This document shows, piece by piece, positions 1-13,627 of a stretch of DNA of 64,000 nt. Origin of the DNA: Odontesthes bonariensis (lineage: Eukaryota > Chordata > Actinopteri > Atheriniformes > Atherinopsidae); contig NC_134515.1 in NCBI RefSeq assembly GCF_027942865.1, forward strand, positions 14,609,227 to 14,673,226, read 5' to 3'. A program made the translations under genes and the position numbers. How positions within the stretch are numbered: position 1 is the stretch's first letter; each line of letters begins with the position of its first letter. The notes under the pieces are model-generated. The model was not told the DNA's origin. It saw nothing but the letters and a program-made list of their open reading frames with translations, and did not search any database.

Positions 1-2150
1 TATGACCTTTATCTCTGTCGTAAATAAGAGTGTATAGTGTGTAACACCAGCTTGTAAGAGAAGCCCCACACTCTTCATGCATGTCGCTTAGCGGGTAGGC
101 TTTCAAACCTTTGCATGTGTCATGATTCCGGTCTGGAGCTGGTATGCTGCGAGAGAAGTCTGATTGACTTCAACAGATGCCAGAAATGGAGAGAGCTGGT
201 TTCCCTTTATCATGATACTGGTCCCAGTGCTGTACATTTTTCTATTTAAAGTCATTTTGAATGCAAATCTTAGTTGTTGACTTTCATGCAGAAAAAAAAA
301 CAAAGCAACATCTCGATCTCCTGTTGAAATAAGGAGTTGTAACAGAAGTGAGGAAAACCCAGCTCAGGCTTGCAGTTGTGTTGATGAAACCTTTTGTAGT
401 TGCTTTGACGCTGTGATGTTGCAGCTTTATGTTGCCAGTGTACATTCCCTGCATTGCCTACACATCATTTTGAGTCTTCTTACCAAGCCTTAACGTGAAT
501 TGATATCTCACAATCAAATTAACATGCTGTCCTTTGCATACATTTGTAATTACTACCTCTAGAGCAGCTTATTGTATACGCTTCTTACAGTATACACAGA
601 TATCATCCTGTCAAGTAAGAGCTGATCTGAGAGTTTCTACAGTTGCAACTTGACAATACGAGGACATGTTTGTAGATTTGAATGCTCTAATCAGAGCTGT
701 AGTTGTCATCTCCTGCAGTTTCATTCATGCATATTTTCGTTATTACGGGATCAGAGCTTGGCAAAAAAGGGGGCTTGCAAAAATGTCTCCATGAACCACA
801 TTAACAGAAGTCCTTACACTTTAATCCTTTGTCACCAAATTTAAAGTTACATATTTGTATGCTTGCCCTATAAATCTGGATTTGTATATCGAAGCAGAGT
901 ATCTTTTTTAGGCTGTATGGATGCCATTTAGTGGCTCAGTGCTTTTGTTCAGATCCATCTTATGTCCGGTGATTCAGGTGTGTCCCCAGCTCTGCAGCCA
1001 CCAGTCTGGGACACTGTGACAGAAGCTTGTAACTGGTTGTCAAGTCGTACCGCTATTCTTCTGTGAAAAATCCTGACCAGCCAATCAGGATAGAAGAAAG
1101 CTGCATGTCAGAGGAGGGCAGTTTATAAATAGATATGTTTGCACTGAATCACTGAATCTTAGGACAAACTAGACCAAAAGCATGCAGCAGCACAGCCACT
1201 CAAGTTTTGCCTGCACACTTAAGTGTGAGAAAGAGTTGATTCTGTGTTTGATTTATATTTTTTGTTTACCATTAATCATAACTGATGTGGATCTGATCTA
1301 GCTCCTCAAAGTTTAAAGAAAAATCTGTTAGAGTTTACACAATTAAATCTTGATTTTCAGATTTGGAAATAGTTAAATACAGTATATGAAGTTTGATTTG
1401 TTAAATTAATTAACTGGACTTGTTCTTTGTGTTAGCCCAACAGGATCCCAGCTTGTAACATGTGAGACCCTCTCCATTCATGTGACCCCTATCATCCTCA
1501 TTTATTACAGCGCCATTGGGCCTGATGCTCTTAATGGCATTAACAACATCTCAGGGCTTGACATTCACAATCATTGCAACCACGTGTCACCACCATTGTC
1601 TTCCTCCTAAACCATGTGATTGCTAATGAACAATCAGGTCTATGTCTCCTTTTTAAGGCTAAGCAAAGGAACGGGGTGACAAATGTGATATTACAGAAAA
1701 TTGTACATATATAAACGGTAACACCTTCATTCTAACATGTGACTTCTAAGCTGAAGTAACCTCTCAGCAGCACCTGGTCAGACCCTACTGTACAGGTTCA
1801 AACAGACCCTCTATTTGACATCCTATTTTATTTTTAAGAAATCTGCATTAGGGGGGAGTATGCACTATGTTGTCACCTGCTGTTTCATTGTCTGATTTCA
1901 ACATATCTGAAATACATGTGCTATATATTGTTAATCTTGTAAGTAAAAGGGCGTGTCATGACACCATAAGATGCACGCTAACCTTGTTCAGAGAAATGCT
2001 TCTTTTATTTATCTCTCTATGCTTACACTGTAGCGTCAACATGATTATGTGAATAATCACCCTGCAGAATATCTGTATATATAGACTCATCATTATGCTG
2101 TACTGTATGTGAACCTCTGTGTTGTAGTAAAAACTTCAATAAACCTGTAA
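1..2150 (+). other. Unassigned; possible 3' UTR of a gene to the left
   Basis: No exon-like ORF on either strand. An AATAAA at 2138-2143 closes an AT-rich stretch with many TGTA motifs, which would suit a long 3' UTR on the plus strand. Nothing identifies the gene. Confidence 0.25.
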
Positions 2151-3844
2151 AAAGTAGTTTGCTGCATCGAATCATTTGGAGTCAGAAAATAGTTTGAATA
2201 TAGCAGAGAAGAAAGTAATATAAAGAAAAGAACTGTGGTGTTTAACAATGATGCCCTCACTATCAGATGAAGATGGTTTCATCTAGTGAATGGAGTTTAA
2301 CTCATCTTTCAGCACATCTTCTTCAAGAAAAATCAGCTGCCATCAACTATATAAAAACATGAAATGCATGCACATGTCCCAGCTCACAGCTTCATTTTTT
2401 TAACTACCAAGAGAGAAAACTGATTGAATTTCTATCAGAGACTGCTGGTGAGTAGATTACATCCTGTCTGCTGCTATTACAACCTCTGACCTAAAGAGGA
2501 ACTTGATATTCAAATTGGATATAAAAGAGACTTCTGTGAAAAAGGATTATATGAAAATGTTGTTAGCAGCAGAAAGGCAGCAGAGAACAGCAAGATTTAA
2601 ATAGTAAATAGAGAAGATTTTACATCTAAATCAGCACATTTTATCAAAGAAGAATACACGTTTGAATGTTGAAAGTAAAGTCATGTTAATATGTATGAAT
2701 ATTTTACTGTTACTCTACACCTTTCAGACTCAAACATTAACTTCATTATTCCTTGTGTTGTTGTTTAGAAGTGCTTTGTACTCTACATGACCGTGGCTAT
2801 CACCAGCATTCGTGAAATTCTGCTGAAGTCATTGAAGCCCACTCTGTAAAGGGACTTCCTTTTCGTCCTCTTATAATAAGCTACTCTGTATCTTTCCCAC
2901 GAGAAAGGAAGCATTGATGTAAACAGCAGTGGCGTGTGAAGCATCTTCAGACCACTGTGGGTGTGTGTCTGTATATACCCATATGCATGATGTACTAACT
3001 GTATAGCAAACCTTCAATTCATATGAGATGATCATGCTGGGAGTAAAAGCCCATTTAATTTTTAATCTATGAAAGACTGTAGTTTTTTTTCATAGTTATT
3101 GGGAGGTATAGAGTTTGTTAGATAAGAACAATATAAATGTTTTGGAGAGGCTAAGCCAGAGTTCAGACCTCAATCCATTCAAGAGCTTTGGCAGCTAGGG
3201 AGGCTTCCAACCTCAAAAATATAGATCATGCAGAGGAGGACTGGTCCAAACATCTGCAAAAATCAAATTAGAATAAACTATCTGATCAGCGTGATGGCAA
3301 AGAAAGGTGTTTTCACACAAATTAATCTAAAGACAGAAAACTAAGAAAAGTTATATTTTCCTCATGAAAATATTTAATTCAACTGCATATTTTATCATTT
3401 GTTAAAGTCATTTCAAGCCAGAGGTAACTTTAAGATCAGACAGAATTAACAATACCACATTTTATTATGAATTAGGTTTAGCTCTATTGTACATTGGACA
3501 GTCTTAACCGGCTTTATTTTACCAGATTAAAGTGATCAAATCCTTTCTAGATGGACTTTTCACAGATTTTTAATAAACATCGTTAACTATCTTTGTACTT
3601 GCACTTGTTTGTGGTAGCCTATGAATATAACAGCTACCTTTAGAGTAACAACATCACACAACAACCAAGGACAGGAATTCGATCAGTAGTACGCGATCAA
3701 TATTTTTCCAACTTATAATAATTTCATGTGAGGATCAATGCCAATTTTGAGTGATTGAGCATTTGACCTATTTATATCCCCTATAAGATCTAAACTGGCT
3801 TACAAACTGGCGTGATCATGCACGGTATCCCGGACCCAGAAAAA
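2151..3844. other. Intergenic DNA, nothing recognised
   Basis: AT-rich sequence with no exon-like frame, recognised repeat or RNA gene. It ends at the CpG-rich block taken as the Rho GEF promoter. Confidence 0.4.
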
Positions 3845-4171
3845 TGTTCTTCCGGAGTTTGCTTTCTCCCACTCAGCTCTCAAAAAGTCATTGATTTACA
3901 TTCATTGCGCATCTCCGTTGCGCGCCCCCGCTACTCTGTTGGACCGATCAGACACCAGTTGTAGCAGCAGTAGGCTACGCTGCTGTGCTGACCTGAACAA
4001 CCGCAGTCGACGGGAGACCCTCCACTCCTCCAGGTGGACACACAGACTCAGACAGACGGAGTTTTATGGCCTCTGATATCTGACGGCGCTGCGGCGGCGC
4101 GTCGTTGCTTAAACTCCAACACGCGCGATCTGAACCAGAGGAGGAAACCGCAAGGTAGAGAGCAACATCAG
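3845..4171 (+). promoter_or_regulatory. CpG-rich promoter and non-coding first exon candidate
   Basis: This is the most GC- and CpG-rich stretch outside the Rex3 copy, in otherwise AT-rich DNA (GCGCATCTCCGTTGCGCG, then GCGGCGGCGCGTCG). It is followed by possible splice donors CAAG|gtagag at 4155 or CATCAG|gtttgt at 4172. A complete six-codon upstream ORF (ATG to TGA) lies at 4066-4083. No long ORF is present, so it fits a 5' UTR exon on the plus strand; its assignment to the downstream Rho GEF is by position only. Confidence 0.5.
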
Positions 4172-6921
4172 GTTTGTGACTACTTTCTCTATGAATTGGC
4201 ATAACTTATTTTTTTATGCTTTACTCCATCTTAGAATGTCCAGTAACAGAGAGTAGATCAAACTGCAGCGGCAGTGAAATATAAATTGGCACTGTAGTGA
4301 TGGACTTGTCGAACGATGGTCTCAAGCTGAGCAAACACTATTTGCCAAACATTAATAGATTAGTTTATTGGTTAGACTAAACATGCATGTCACAGGTTGA
4401 TTTGTTTCGTGGCTGTAATGTGTGCTATCGTGTCTGCAGCCTCCAGGCTCTTGGAGAGGCCCGCCGCTGTTCATTAAAGTGCGCATATCAAAGAAAATGT
4501 AGAAATGAATGGGCGCTACAGTGTTTATTTGGACACAGTGCTTAAAACCACACATTTAATAGTTACAAGGTTACTACATGTGTTGCAAAATGCTGAATCA
4601 GATGATTCCCATCTGATTCTAAATAAATGTTTTTTTTTTGTCAAGCATAAGGTTCATTATATAGAGCAATTGGACTTTGGGATTTGATGATGATTGTGAT
4701 TTATAGATCCAATTTTATCACAAAATACATAAACAGGTGTTAACATGGTATATAAAACACAGCACTACCAGTGTTAAACTTTACATTTCACTGTCTGTGT
4801 GCATAAGCATATCTTGTTAATAGTAATATAATGTTTGGGATTTGTTTATCTTCTATAAGATTATTATGAAGATGATTGCCTAAGGAATACATGTATTCTT
4901 TTTGTAATCAGAAGCCAGGGAGGAAGCTATAATCTTCCCACCTATTTGCCCTGGTCAGTCAGATCAGTTACATAAACTTAAGATGAATGATGTGAAGACA
5001 TGCAGACACACTCACACATGCAGCTTAGTGTGGTTAAGTGTCAGTTGTGGATCAGAATTAGCCTGATTGAAGATTTGATACTCACTGTTCAACACTCCTA
5101 GCAGAGATTTGCTATGAAAAAAGAATTTTGTAGAAAAAAAAGACACTGACTTCTACATGCATTTCTTTGTTGTAGATTATATTGTAAAATAGACCATATT
5201 GTTATGTTGTTTGTTTGTTTTGTGTCCTGGGGGGTTTTCATGACATGATGACTACTAAGCCAACACTACAGTAGCTACAATGTTAATAATCCTAATATAC
5301 AGTTGCAACAGTATTTATAATTTGGTTTTGGTTCATTTTCTTGTACATCAGGTATCATATATACAACATCATCATCCCTTTCTGTTACATGTCAGCTTAA
5401 TTGAACTGATTGTTTGTTTTGGCCTTCCAGAATCTATTTTTTTTCCTTTTAAAGAGAATATCTTGAAATTGTAAATCCTGTACATTACAATTTTTTTTGA
5501 GAGTCAGTTTTAAGAACTTAGCTTATATTTTGGGCCAAATTTTGAAAAACATTTCTAAGCGGCTCTTTCAGTGTAATTCCAAGCCGGATTTTTAACCTTG
5601 CTTCTGTGTGACCTGAACGCTGCGGCTTCACTCCTGTAACCAGCTGTTACTGTCTGTCTGTGTGGCTGCTTCTTCTCTGCTCTGGGTCTTCTTCTTTGCT
5701 GTGTGGGCGAGGATATAAATAAGAGGCTGGAGGCTTTTTGCGTGTGTATGTGTTGTTTAACCAGCTGCCAGGGAGGCTTGTTTGTCTGCCTTTTAGTGCA
5801 GGTGTACTCCGTGGTCTGTAGATAGTTCTCGGGCTTGTTCTCCCTCAGCTGGCACTTAACCACCTAGCTTCTGCCTCAAGTGTGTCAGTCTGTTTGTGTT
5901 GGGTCAGCGTCACCTGTCTCCTTTGTTTTAGCCTTGTGTGTGTACCTTCAAGACATTTCAGTATTTATTTTTCAAAATACTTTCAAGTAGAGCACAAAAG
6001 CTTTAGGTGCAGAAGATGCAGGAAAACAGACTGTCATGTGCTTCAATTTGTGATATAGATGACATATTAAGGTTGTATTTTTTTTTCCTTGTTTTGAGAT
6101 GTAGATCATTCAAAAAGTAATAATCAAAACAGCCAGAAAATTGGGTTTGAAAAGAGTTCCTCTTGAGTGTGAGCTAGAGACTATGAGAAAATGTACTGAA
6201 AATACCCATTGTAGAGAAAAGTTTAGAGACTCCATGAGTATCTAAATTCTTTGCTTGGTTAATTAATATGTTTTTTTATTAGCTTTGAATGAACCATTTA
6301 TATCTATTTGTGTGGTAGACTCGTCGACACACGAGAACAGCCACAACTGTGCTGTCATCTTGCACAGTTTAGGATAACTATTGCCATAAAAGAGGGCGAC
6401 GAAGGAGAAGAAAGTTGGAAAATCAGTGGAAAAAAGTAGGAGAGAACTCATATTATAAAAATGGAGTATCAGAACTGAAGCAAAGTGATGAAAAGTGATG
6501 AAGCAAATTTGGGAAAGGCAAAGGCAGACAGCAGGAATAAACATTGGCATGGGTTTTCCACAATGGAAATTGCTTTAGAAGAAAGTTTTTGAAGTGATGT
6601 TGCAGTTGCTTGTTTTCTTCTCAAGAGGTCATTTAGCCTAAATATATCAATGCAGTTTCTTCTTATATAGTGGGTGGATGGCATTTGACTTGGTTAAGAC
6701 CTCCATCTTGAACACTAGATGTCAGTAATTATTACACACTGTGACTAACAGAGTAAGATCCGGTCTCTGTACTCTGTCTCATATGTAAGGTATACAGTAG
6801 CAGTGAAAAGTTTGCCCATGTAACAGTTCACAACATGTCCATGCTTTTCACTGGCACTGTATGTTTTAAGATGAACTGGCAATAGTGCTCATAGTGTCAT
6901 TTAAAATATAGGCATAATTAT

Positions 6922-7525
6922 TAGGGATGTCCCAATCAGGTTTTTTTGCCCCCCAGTCCAAGTCATTTGATTTTGAGTATCTGCCAATACCGAGTCCCGA
7001 TCCCCATTTTAATGTACTTCTACAGTACATTAAAAAAATGAAGAATGGCGAAGAAACAGATCCAGGATGTCCCTGATTTTTTATTTTATTCACTTATTTT
7101 ATCATTTAAGACTTATAAACAGACACTTCTGTGTGGAAGCTTGAACAACAAAAAGTAATCAAGTAATAATCAAATTCTTCACATTGTAGTTTAGTGCAAC
7201 AATGTCTAATATAAAAACGAGCAGAAGCTCAACTTGAAATACCTGACAGGCATGTAAACAAATAAGCAAATAAAAGTGCCACAGTTTTATAAAGTAAGGG
7301 TAGAGACGGTCTGACTCTACCACCACATAACAGTAAATACTAAGCTGTTATTTTTTTCCATTTGTTTTGAAATATTATAGTTCTGATTAAAAAAAATAAT
7401 GAGAATAAATATACATATATAGATAGGCTACATATCTTATCGCTGATCGGGATGAAATGTCCGATACCGATCGAGTCAGAAACTACGTGATCGACCCCCG
7501 ATTTGATCGGATCGGGACATCCCTA
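6922..7525. mobile_element. hAT-like non-autonomous DNA transposon (MITE)
   Basis: The left end begins TAGGGATGTCCCAATC and the right end is its near inverted copy (GATCGGGACATCCCTA). The exact 8-bp direct repeat ATAATTAT flanks it at 6914-6921 and 7526-7533. An 8-bp duplication with short TIRs is typical of the hAT superfamily. The interior (604 bp in all) has no transposase, only further GATCGG-type subterminal repeats, so it would have needed a helper in trans. The TIRs have diverged by a few bases, so it is not a very recent insertion. Confidence 0.8.
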
Positions 7526-10500
7526 ATAATTATACTATGGTGCAATACCTGGCAATACATGGCTCCAAAAGACCCTCTTGAGTTAGTTTTCACTCCAGAA
7601 ATCCATAATTAAATAATAGGGATCAAAGATTTTTTTCATTTTGTTCCGTCAGATTGCAATTGTGACCTAACAGTTCAACCCTCAAAATATTGTTTCCACT
7701 GGATCTATAAAGGCAAAGACAGCAATGCAGAACTGGTGGTTTCAAGGTGGCAGCTCATCGATCTTTGTAATGCAAGCTATGAGTCCCACAAAAGTTGATA
7801 AAACTATAGTATGTTGTTTAACTTGTTTAGTGGTTTGGATACACTTTTATTTGTTTTCTCTTTCAGTGTGAGAAGAAAAGAATGATAGTTCTCTTACATT
7901 TGTTTGCCAATTCCCAGCTTAGTTTTAATAAAACTAAGAGTAAAGGTTGGGAACTAGGAAAAAAACTGGCCCGGTCAGAAAAGGAAAGATAACCAATTCA
8001 TGTTGTCATAGAATTTTAAAAACAAAAGTGTGCCTGAAACTCTGCTGTAGTTTGTTGGTGATTTGATCAAGAACTTCAGGTCTGATTTGTCGTGACACTC
8101 AGGGTCAGGGTTGCATGTGAATCATATCGCAGTCAGCATTTTATTCAGTCTTGGGAACAATCACTGAATGAGTCAAATATAAAGGTCCATAAGACTTTGC
8201 CAGCAGGGCAGAACTTGTCTAGGCTCTGAACTGAGAGAATGATTTCCTGATAATGGGAAGTAGCTTCAGAAAATCATTTTGAATATAAACCCATTTAACA
8301 CAAATGTTACATGTCAGTGTTCGCACTATTTATGATCAGTCTCCCTTTTTTTTTTTTTGTCACTTTAGATGGATCTCAACTTCTTGTTCTGCCTCAATGG
8401 CTGTTTTGTTTGTAGATGTACCTACTGTCGGTATCATGTTTCAGTCTCAAATGCACACGCACACACACACACAAACACATAAACACATTCATTATATCAA
8501 TAAATTAAAAAAACATCCTGGCAGCCTCCCAGCTCATTGTGAGTATCCCAAACAGTTCATTGTGATTGATGGCATTGACTGGTGACCGGCGGGGTCAGCT
8601 CCAGAGAAGGCTGTGAGGGGTCACACAGACAGTTGGAGGGCCAAAATAGACACCAACCCATCGCTCCCCCACTGGGTCAATTTGTCTCTCAGCTCATAGC
8701 TGTCGCAGTGAACTATGCGTTGAATCACACAGAGTAGATCACTGAGTATGTCCCCGACTGAGATTTTCTGTAGCACAGCAGTTTTGCTGGGCTATGTAGC
8801 ATTCATCAGAATAGTGAAAAGTTTTGTGTGTCACATGAGTGTTGTGACCTTAATGAAGACATTTTCCAAGCCTGTCCACACCTTTTTCAATGTGGGACAG
8901 TTTACACGAGCTCATATTTACTTTACCAATGTGGAACTGGGCTACTTTTATTGTTTAGAGCTAGAAACACCAACCAGAACATGGGTGGAGGCCAACCACA
9001 GCAAGGTAATTCATTGCTAAAGTACTGGCACACTTTGTCCAAAAAGAAACACACATAAATACAAATGATGTAAAAGTGTTCTTTTAGTTCATAGCTCAAA
9101 TGGTTTATATTAGACATACTGAGTCTGAAGGCTATCTCACCTTGGATTCAAGAATCAGTTCTGATGTTAGGACTAAACAGCAACAGGATTTCTTGCCAGT
9201 GTCTTCCTTCTCCACCAACCACAAATTACAGATGAAGGCATACACAAACACACAGGAATGAAAACTATTCAGTTGGGAGCACATTTTTTCTTTAATTTTC
9301 CTTTCTTTGCTTCCTTTTCTTTTCTTTTCTCCTTTTTTCTTTTCGCCAGTGAATTCACATCTTTTCTGATAGGCTGCCACACCCAATCCATTCTCACTCC
9401 CAACTTGTCACAAACAGACACTTGGTCAAAACATTTTCATTCATTTTTCCAACATGCGCTGGAGTCCAATGGACCTCAGTCCCACTCTAGTGGAATACGC
9501 CACCCTGGTCACACATGAACATGGAAGAAGCAACTCGTTGCAGAAGAGAAAAGTGTGACGCTACCATGTGGTTCATGTTGAAATTTACATCTTATCTCAA
9601 ACCATGATGTCGTCATTAACTTTACCAAGTAGTTCTGCTGAAACTTTACCAAATACCAACTAAAAATGACAAATTAAAAAAGTGGCAATAACAGGACATT
9701 TAGTCACATAAGTCTATTTTAAGAATGTTTTTTGTTTGTATCGATAGTTTAACCAAATACGGGTTGGTCTGCATAAAGAAAGACTTGATAAATATCTAGA
9801 CACGTCACAGGATAAAACATCAGACTGTACTCGCATCAATGAGAAATGAGTAAGCCTGTGAATGCCGATTAATATAGGGCCATGAAATATAGAGATTATT
9901 AGTCATTTAATTGAAAAACCTTAAAAAATAGATGAATGGCTTGTTTATAGGTTTACTCCCTGAAAAGACCATTACCCATTTAAACATTTATATTGATACT
10001 TCATTCTGTAGGTGGCTGATATCTATATCATCTTATACCGACAGAGTGCCTGCATCCCACATATTTTTAAGAAAGCTGAAGAAACACAGAAGCAAAAAGT
10101 GCAGTCATAAAGCTGTCAGTTATATGAACTTGTGACCCCCACTTGCTCATTGGAGGAAATGTATCTTGCTTTGCTAACTGCACCACAGAATGGTAATGAG
10201 GTGCTAGGTGCCTAAGCCAGGGCTTGGGACGACGCATGCTCGAAGTGCTGAGGATACTGGAGGTAAAAATAGAAGGCCAAAGCTAGAGGTGCATTTGTTT
10301 CCATCACTGTCTGGGATTAGCAGCTTCTAAACACTCCATTAAGGCTGTTGTAGCAAAGTGCACAGACTCATGAACACACACACCTTTTAAAAAAAAAATG
10401 CACTGACACAGTACTGATGACAATGCTTCCAAATACAGTATTGCCAGTGCTGACATTCCGAACACCAGCCTTGTTTTATTGGTTTATTTTTCCATGTTGT

Positions 10501-11037
10501 GCAGCTGTTAATATTCCACAGACATTTGCAGTGAGGATAAATGGAGAGGTGACAGGGTAGAGTGCAGATGACCTGCAAATTCTTTTTCTGGTAGGTTGCA
10601 TTTGTGAGGAGATGTCAGACAAGCCTTGAACCAGGCAACATTTTGCAAGCTTAGCACAAAGAAATGTCCAGCAGTTAGATTGATCCAGTTTTTTTTTTTA
10701 ATGTTGTGTCAAAGGAACCACATGTTAACACTTTGCATGTTCACACCAAGTGCTAGGGTGCAAATTGTTTTTGGGATGGAGGAGTAGATGAAATGATTGG
10801 GCTTCTTGGCCCTATAAAGTGAGCTTTTTCAGAGGCACACTGCAAGCAGAAGGAGTGTATAGAAAAAATGGGTTAATCAAGCATGAACAGAGGTCAGTAA
10901 TGTTATACCTGCAAACTGGCATTTGGCTGACTACAACAAATGACTTGCTCGTATCTTAGAGGTCCAGAAGAAGGGCTTAAATTTGGATTTGTTATAACTA
11001 AGGACTCTGTGATTTCAGGCTTGCAGTAGGTGCACCA

Positions 11038-11629
11038 CAGCCTGGCGACGCCATCCTACGTACTTCCGCCCAAAGATTTTGGCTCCGCACATAGTCTGGC
11101 CAAATCCCCCTACCTCGGTTCGCTCAGTGTTTTGCCAATCAGCAAACAGTTGTGAGTGGTGACGCAGAACTCACGCGCGGAGTCCATTGTAGTCCATATA
11201 ATTGTAGTTCAACCGCAGCGGAAATAAACATGGCGACGGAAGAACGCTAGAAGCAATCCATGAAGTTGTCTCAACCCTGGAGATCATTACACAATTAAAA
11301 CAAGAGCAAGAGGAATGCCTCGTCAATTTTGTTAGTGGCAAGGATGTCGTAGCTCTCCTTCCAACTGGCTTTGGGAAAAGTTTGATTTATCAAATGGTAC
11401 CGGTATAATGAAAGCGGATGTGGGAAGCGTGATTCGTGAGCTAGAGCCTCGCGAGAGTAAGCATGAACCTCGGCGCATAACCAACGTCATTTCTAAACAT
11501 TACTGATTGGTTAAGGGAACTCCAATGAATTTAAGTTGCTGAGTAAGGTCCCACCCTCCATGGAAACGGATTCCTCTTGGGGTTTTCCAGACTGTTTGAC
11601 GGAGTCAACAGTCGGCTTTCGCCCAGGCT
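11038..11629 (+). mobile_element. Inverted-repeat transposon carrying a RecQ-type helicase fragment
   Basis: The direct repeat AGGTGCACCA (9-10 bp) lies at 11028-11037 and 11630-11639. Between the copies, the left end CAGCCTGGCGACGCC and the right end, read inverted as AGCCTGGGCGAAAGCC, form imperfect TIRs. The interior encodes on the plus strand (about 11231-11407) a start-like ATGGCGACGGAAGA and, after a frame break, a frame with LKQEQEECL and the Walker A segment VALLPTGFGKSLIYQ, ending at a stop just after QMVPV. This is the N-terminal part of a RecQ-like helicase only. The 9-10-bp duplication suits a MULE-type element, but the superfamily is not proven. It is GC-richer than its surroundings. 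Confidence 0.7.
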
Positions 11630-13600
11630 AGGTGCACCATGTCCGAGGGCATAAACTGCAAAGTCTGAATGACATAATTTGATAAACAGTAAATAAAAGA
11701 AGGCGACGTGTCCCTCAGGTCTACAGTCAATTTTTATACAGCAGGCAGAATGAAAAAACTATTAACAATATATGGGTATCTTTATCTTTATGTTGTTGCC
11801 ATTAAAGGAGAGAGTGATAATGCGGAGAAAGAATAACAGAGCTCACTACAATATCAGTAACGACTCTGTCACAATCATGAAGACCCCTCTTGAAAAGTGT
11901 TACAGAAGGCTTTGACATATGTCTGACATGCCTTTTGAAGAAGTCTGTTAGTTTTTCTTTCATTGCCTCTCTCGTTTCTACATGTTTTTTTAAATGTCAA
12001 AGTTTGATGCATGTTCCTAAAAGAATCAAGGCAATAAAGACAAAGACTGCAGGGTAATCCAATTCTCATTCGCTATGATCATAGCTAGGAATTGGTCAAA
12101 TTAGCATCACATAGCTGTGGTGTAATTTACTCTGATATTGCACTCAAACCACCTGATAGTGCAGAGATTTCATGCTCCCATTCTTTAAGGTTTATTTTGA
12201 ACTTGAAATCTCGAGAAAGCTTAATTTTACAGTTAATGGAGGAAAACTGACTCAAATTTTCATTAAAGTTGCAGAATGATTTTGTAATCCAAATATTGTT
12301 TAAGACGGATAACTCCAAATTTGTTCTCCCTTTCTTTCCATCTGCCAGTCACTCAACCGTCTGTCTGTCAGTCTCACATGTATGATTGAAATAAGTAATC
12401 AAGGTTGTCAGTCTGCTCAGTAAAGCCATTAACAGAAAAGGGATTAAGTGGAGCTGTGCTTTATGTGCTGAAGAGAATAAGTGTTAAATCAATAGGAAAA
12501 TAAGGTATTATTTCTCTCATTTACAACTCCATTGTGCGACTTGGGTTGCACAGCTTGTACTGGCAGCCCTGAAGAGGCAAAGCTTGTTTCTTTGTTGGGT
12601 CTACAAGCAGTCACGGAAAAGTGTGGCTTTACATGCTAGAAAAGTGTCAGAATATATATAATTCAAAATTAAGCATCCCCTCATGACAAAGCATATGTGC
12701 AAGGGCTGAGATCAAGAGAGGTCCTATGTTTTGTTTTCCTAGATTAAGCTTGTTATACCTAAAGATGGCGAGGACCTTTTGGAGAGTCTGCAATGTTGTA
12801 CCACCATGTTACCACAATTGCCTGGATTGGACAAACCAATCTTCCTCCTCTTAGAGACATTTTGCATTTTTTGCATGTATAGTGGTCACAGGCTGAAGAA
12901 TTGGAAGAAATATTCAGTTGGTTGCAATCTGCAACATTACCTCTAGATGCCACTATATCCACTATATCCTGTGAATATTTATTTTTACCCAGGCTAGCTG
13001 GTTTTGTGCAGATTATAATTCACAGTGACGACCTGACAAAGAAGCACATGAAGAGGGGGGGGTGGGGGTAGAGATTTAGGATTAAGTAAAATGTCCTGTT
13101 TGTAATATGTATGCACGATGGGCTGAGTAACAAAAGGATTTTGAGAGAGAGAGTGTGAGAGAGAGAGATAAGGACAAGGGCAACAAGGCCTTGACTGTGA
13201 CCAATTGAATCAACAGCTTCTGTCCTCTGGCGAGGACGCACTTGCTCTGCTCAAGCCTAATACCACAGACATGCTGTCACACATGCACATTTTTGTCTGC
13301 CCCCCCTTGCCCCCCTCATTGCTTTTTACTCCCATCCTCCCTCTCTCTGTCTATCTGTGTCCCTTTGTGACTTTTTCATATTTGCTTCGTTACCCAGCGG
13401 ATTCACTGCATTAACATAGCCTGAAGGATGACCACTTAGAGGGAGAAAGAGCAAGGGATTGCACACAGAAACAACAATCGTTTCTCCAGTATATGCAAAC
13501 AAAAAGAAAATTAAAAAAATAACTTCAGCACACATCCTTTTTCCCCGGGCTTGTTCTCATCTGAAGTCGAGGCAGAGAGCACGCGACTCCCAGATTCGTT

Positions 13601-13627
13601 ATGACGAGCAAGTTGTTCTCTCTCAGG
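13601..13627 (+). other. Alternative start-exon candidate for the Rho GEF
   Basis: ATG followed by eight codons ends exactly at AGG|gtaaga, a consensus donor, in phase 0. It could splice to 30295 and give a protein with a nine-residue different N-terminus. There is no other support; listed as an alternative to the 18474 start. Confidence 0.15.

Noticed and set aside
103..303. Minus-strand 66-codon frame at the left edge
   Set aside because: No domain, codon pattern or splice context; typical of chance frames in AT-rich DNA.
5555..5863. 102-codon minus frame
   Set aside because: Low-complexity and Lys/Arg/Gln-rich, with no similarity I recognise and no flanking splice sites in phase.
8576..8720. 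Possible SINE/LINE tail (GGTGACCGGCGGGGTCAG...)
   Set aside because: A few words resemble fish tails, but the order and ending do not fit; too weak to call.
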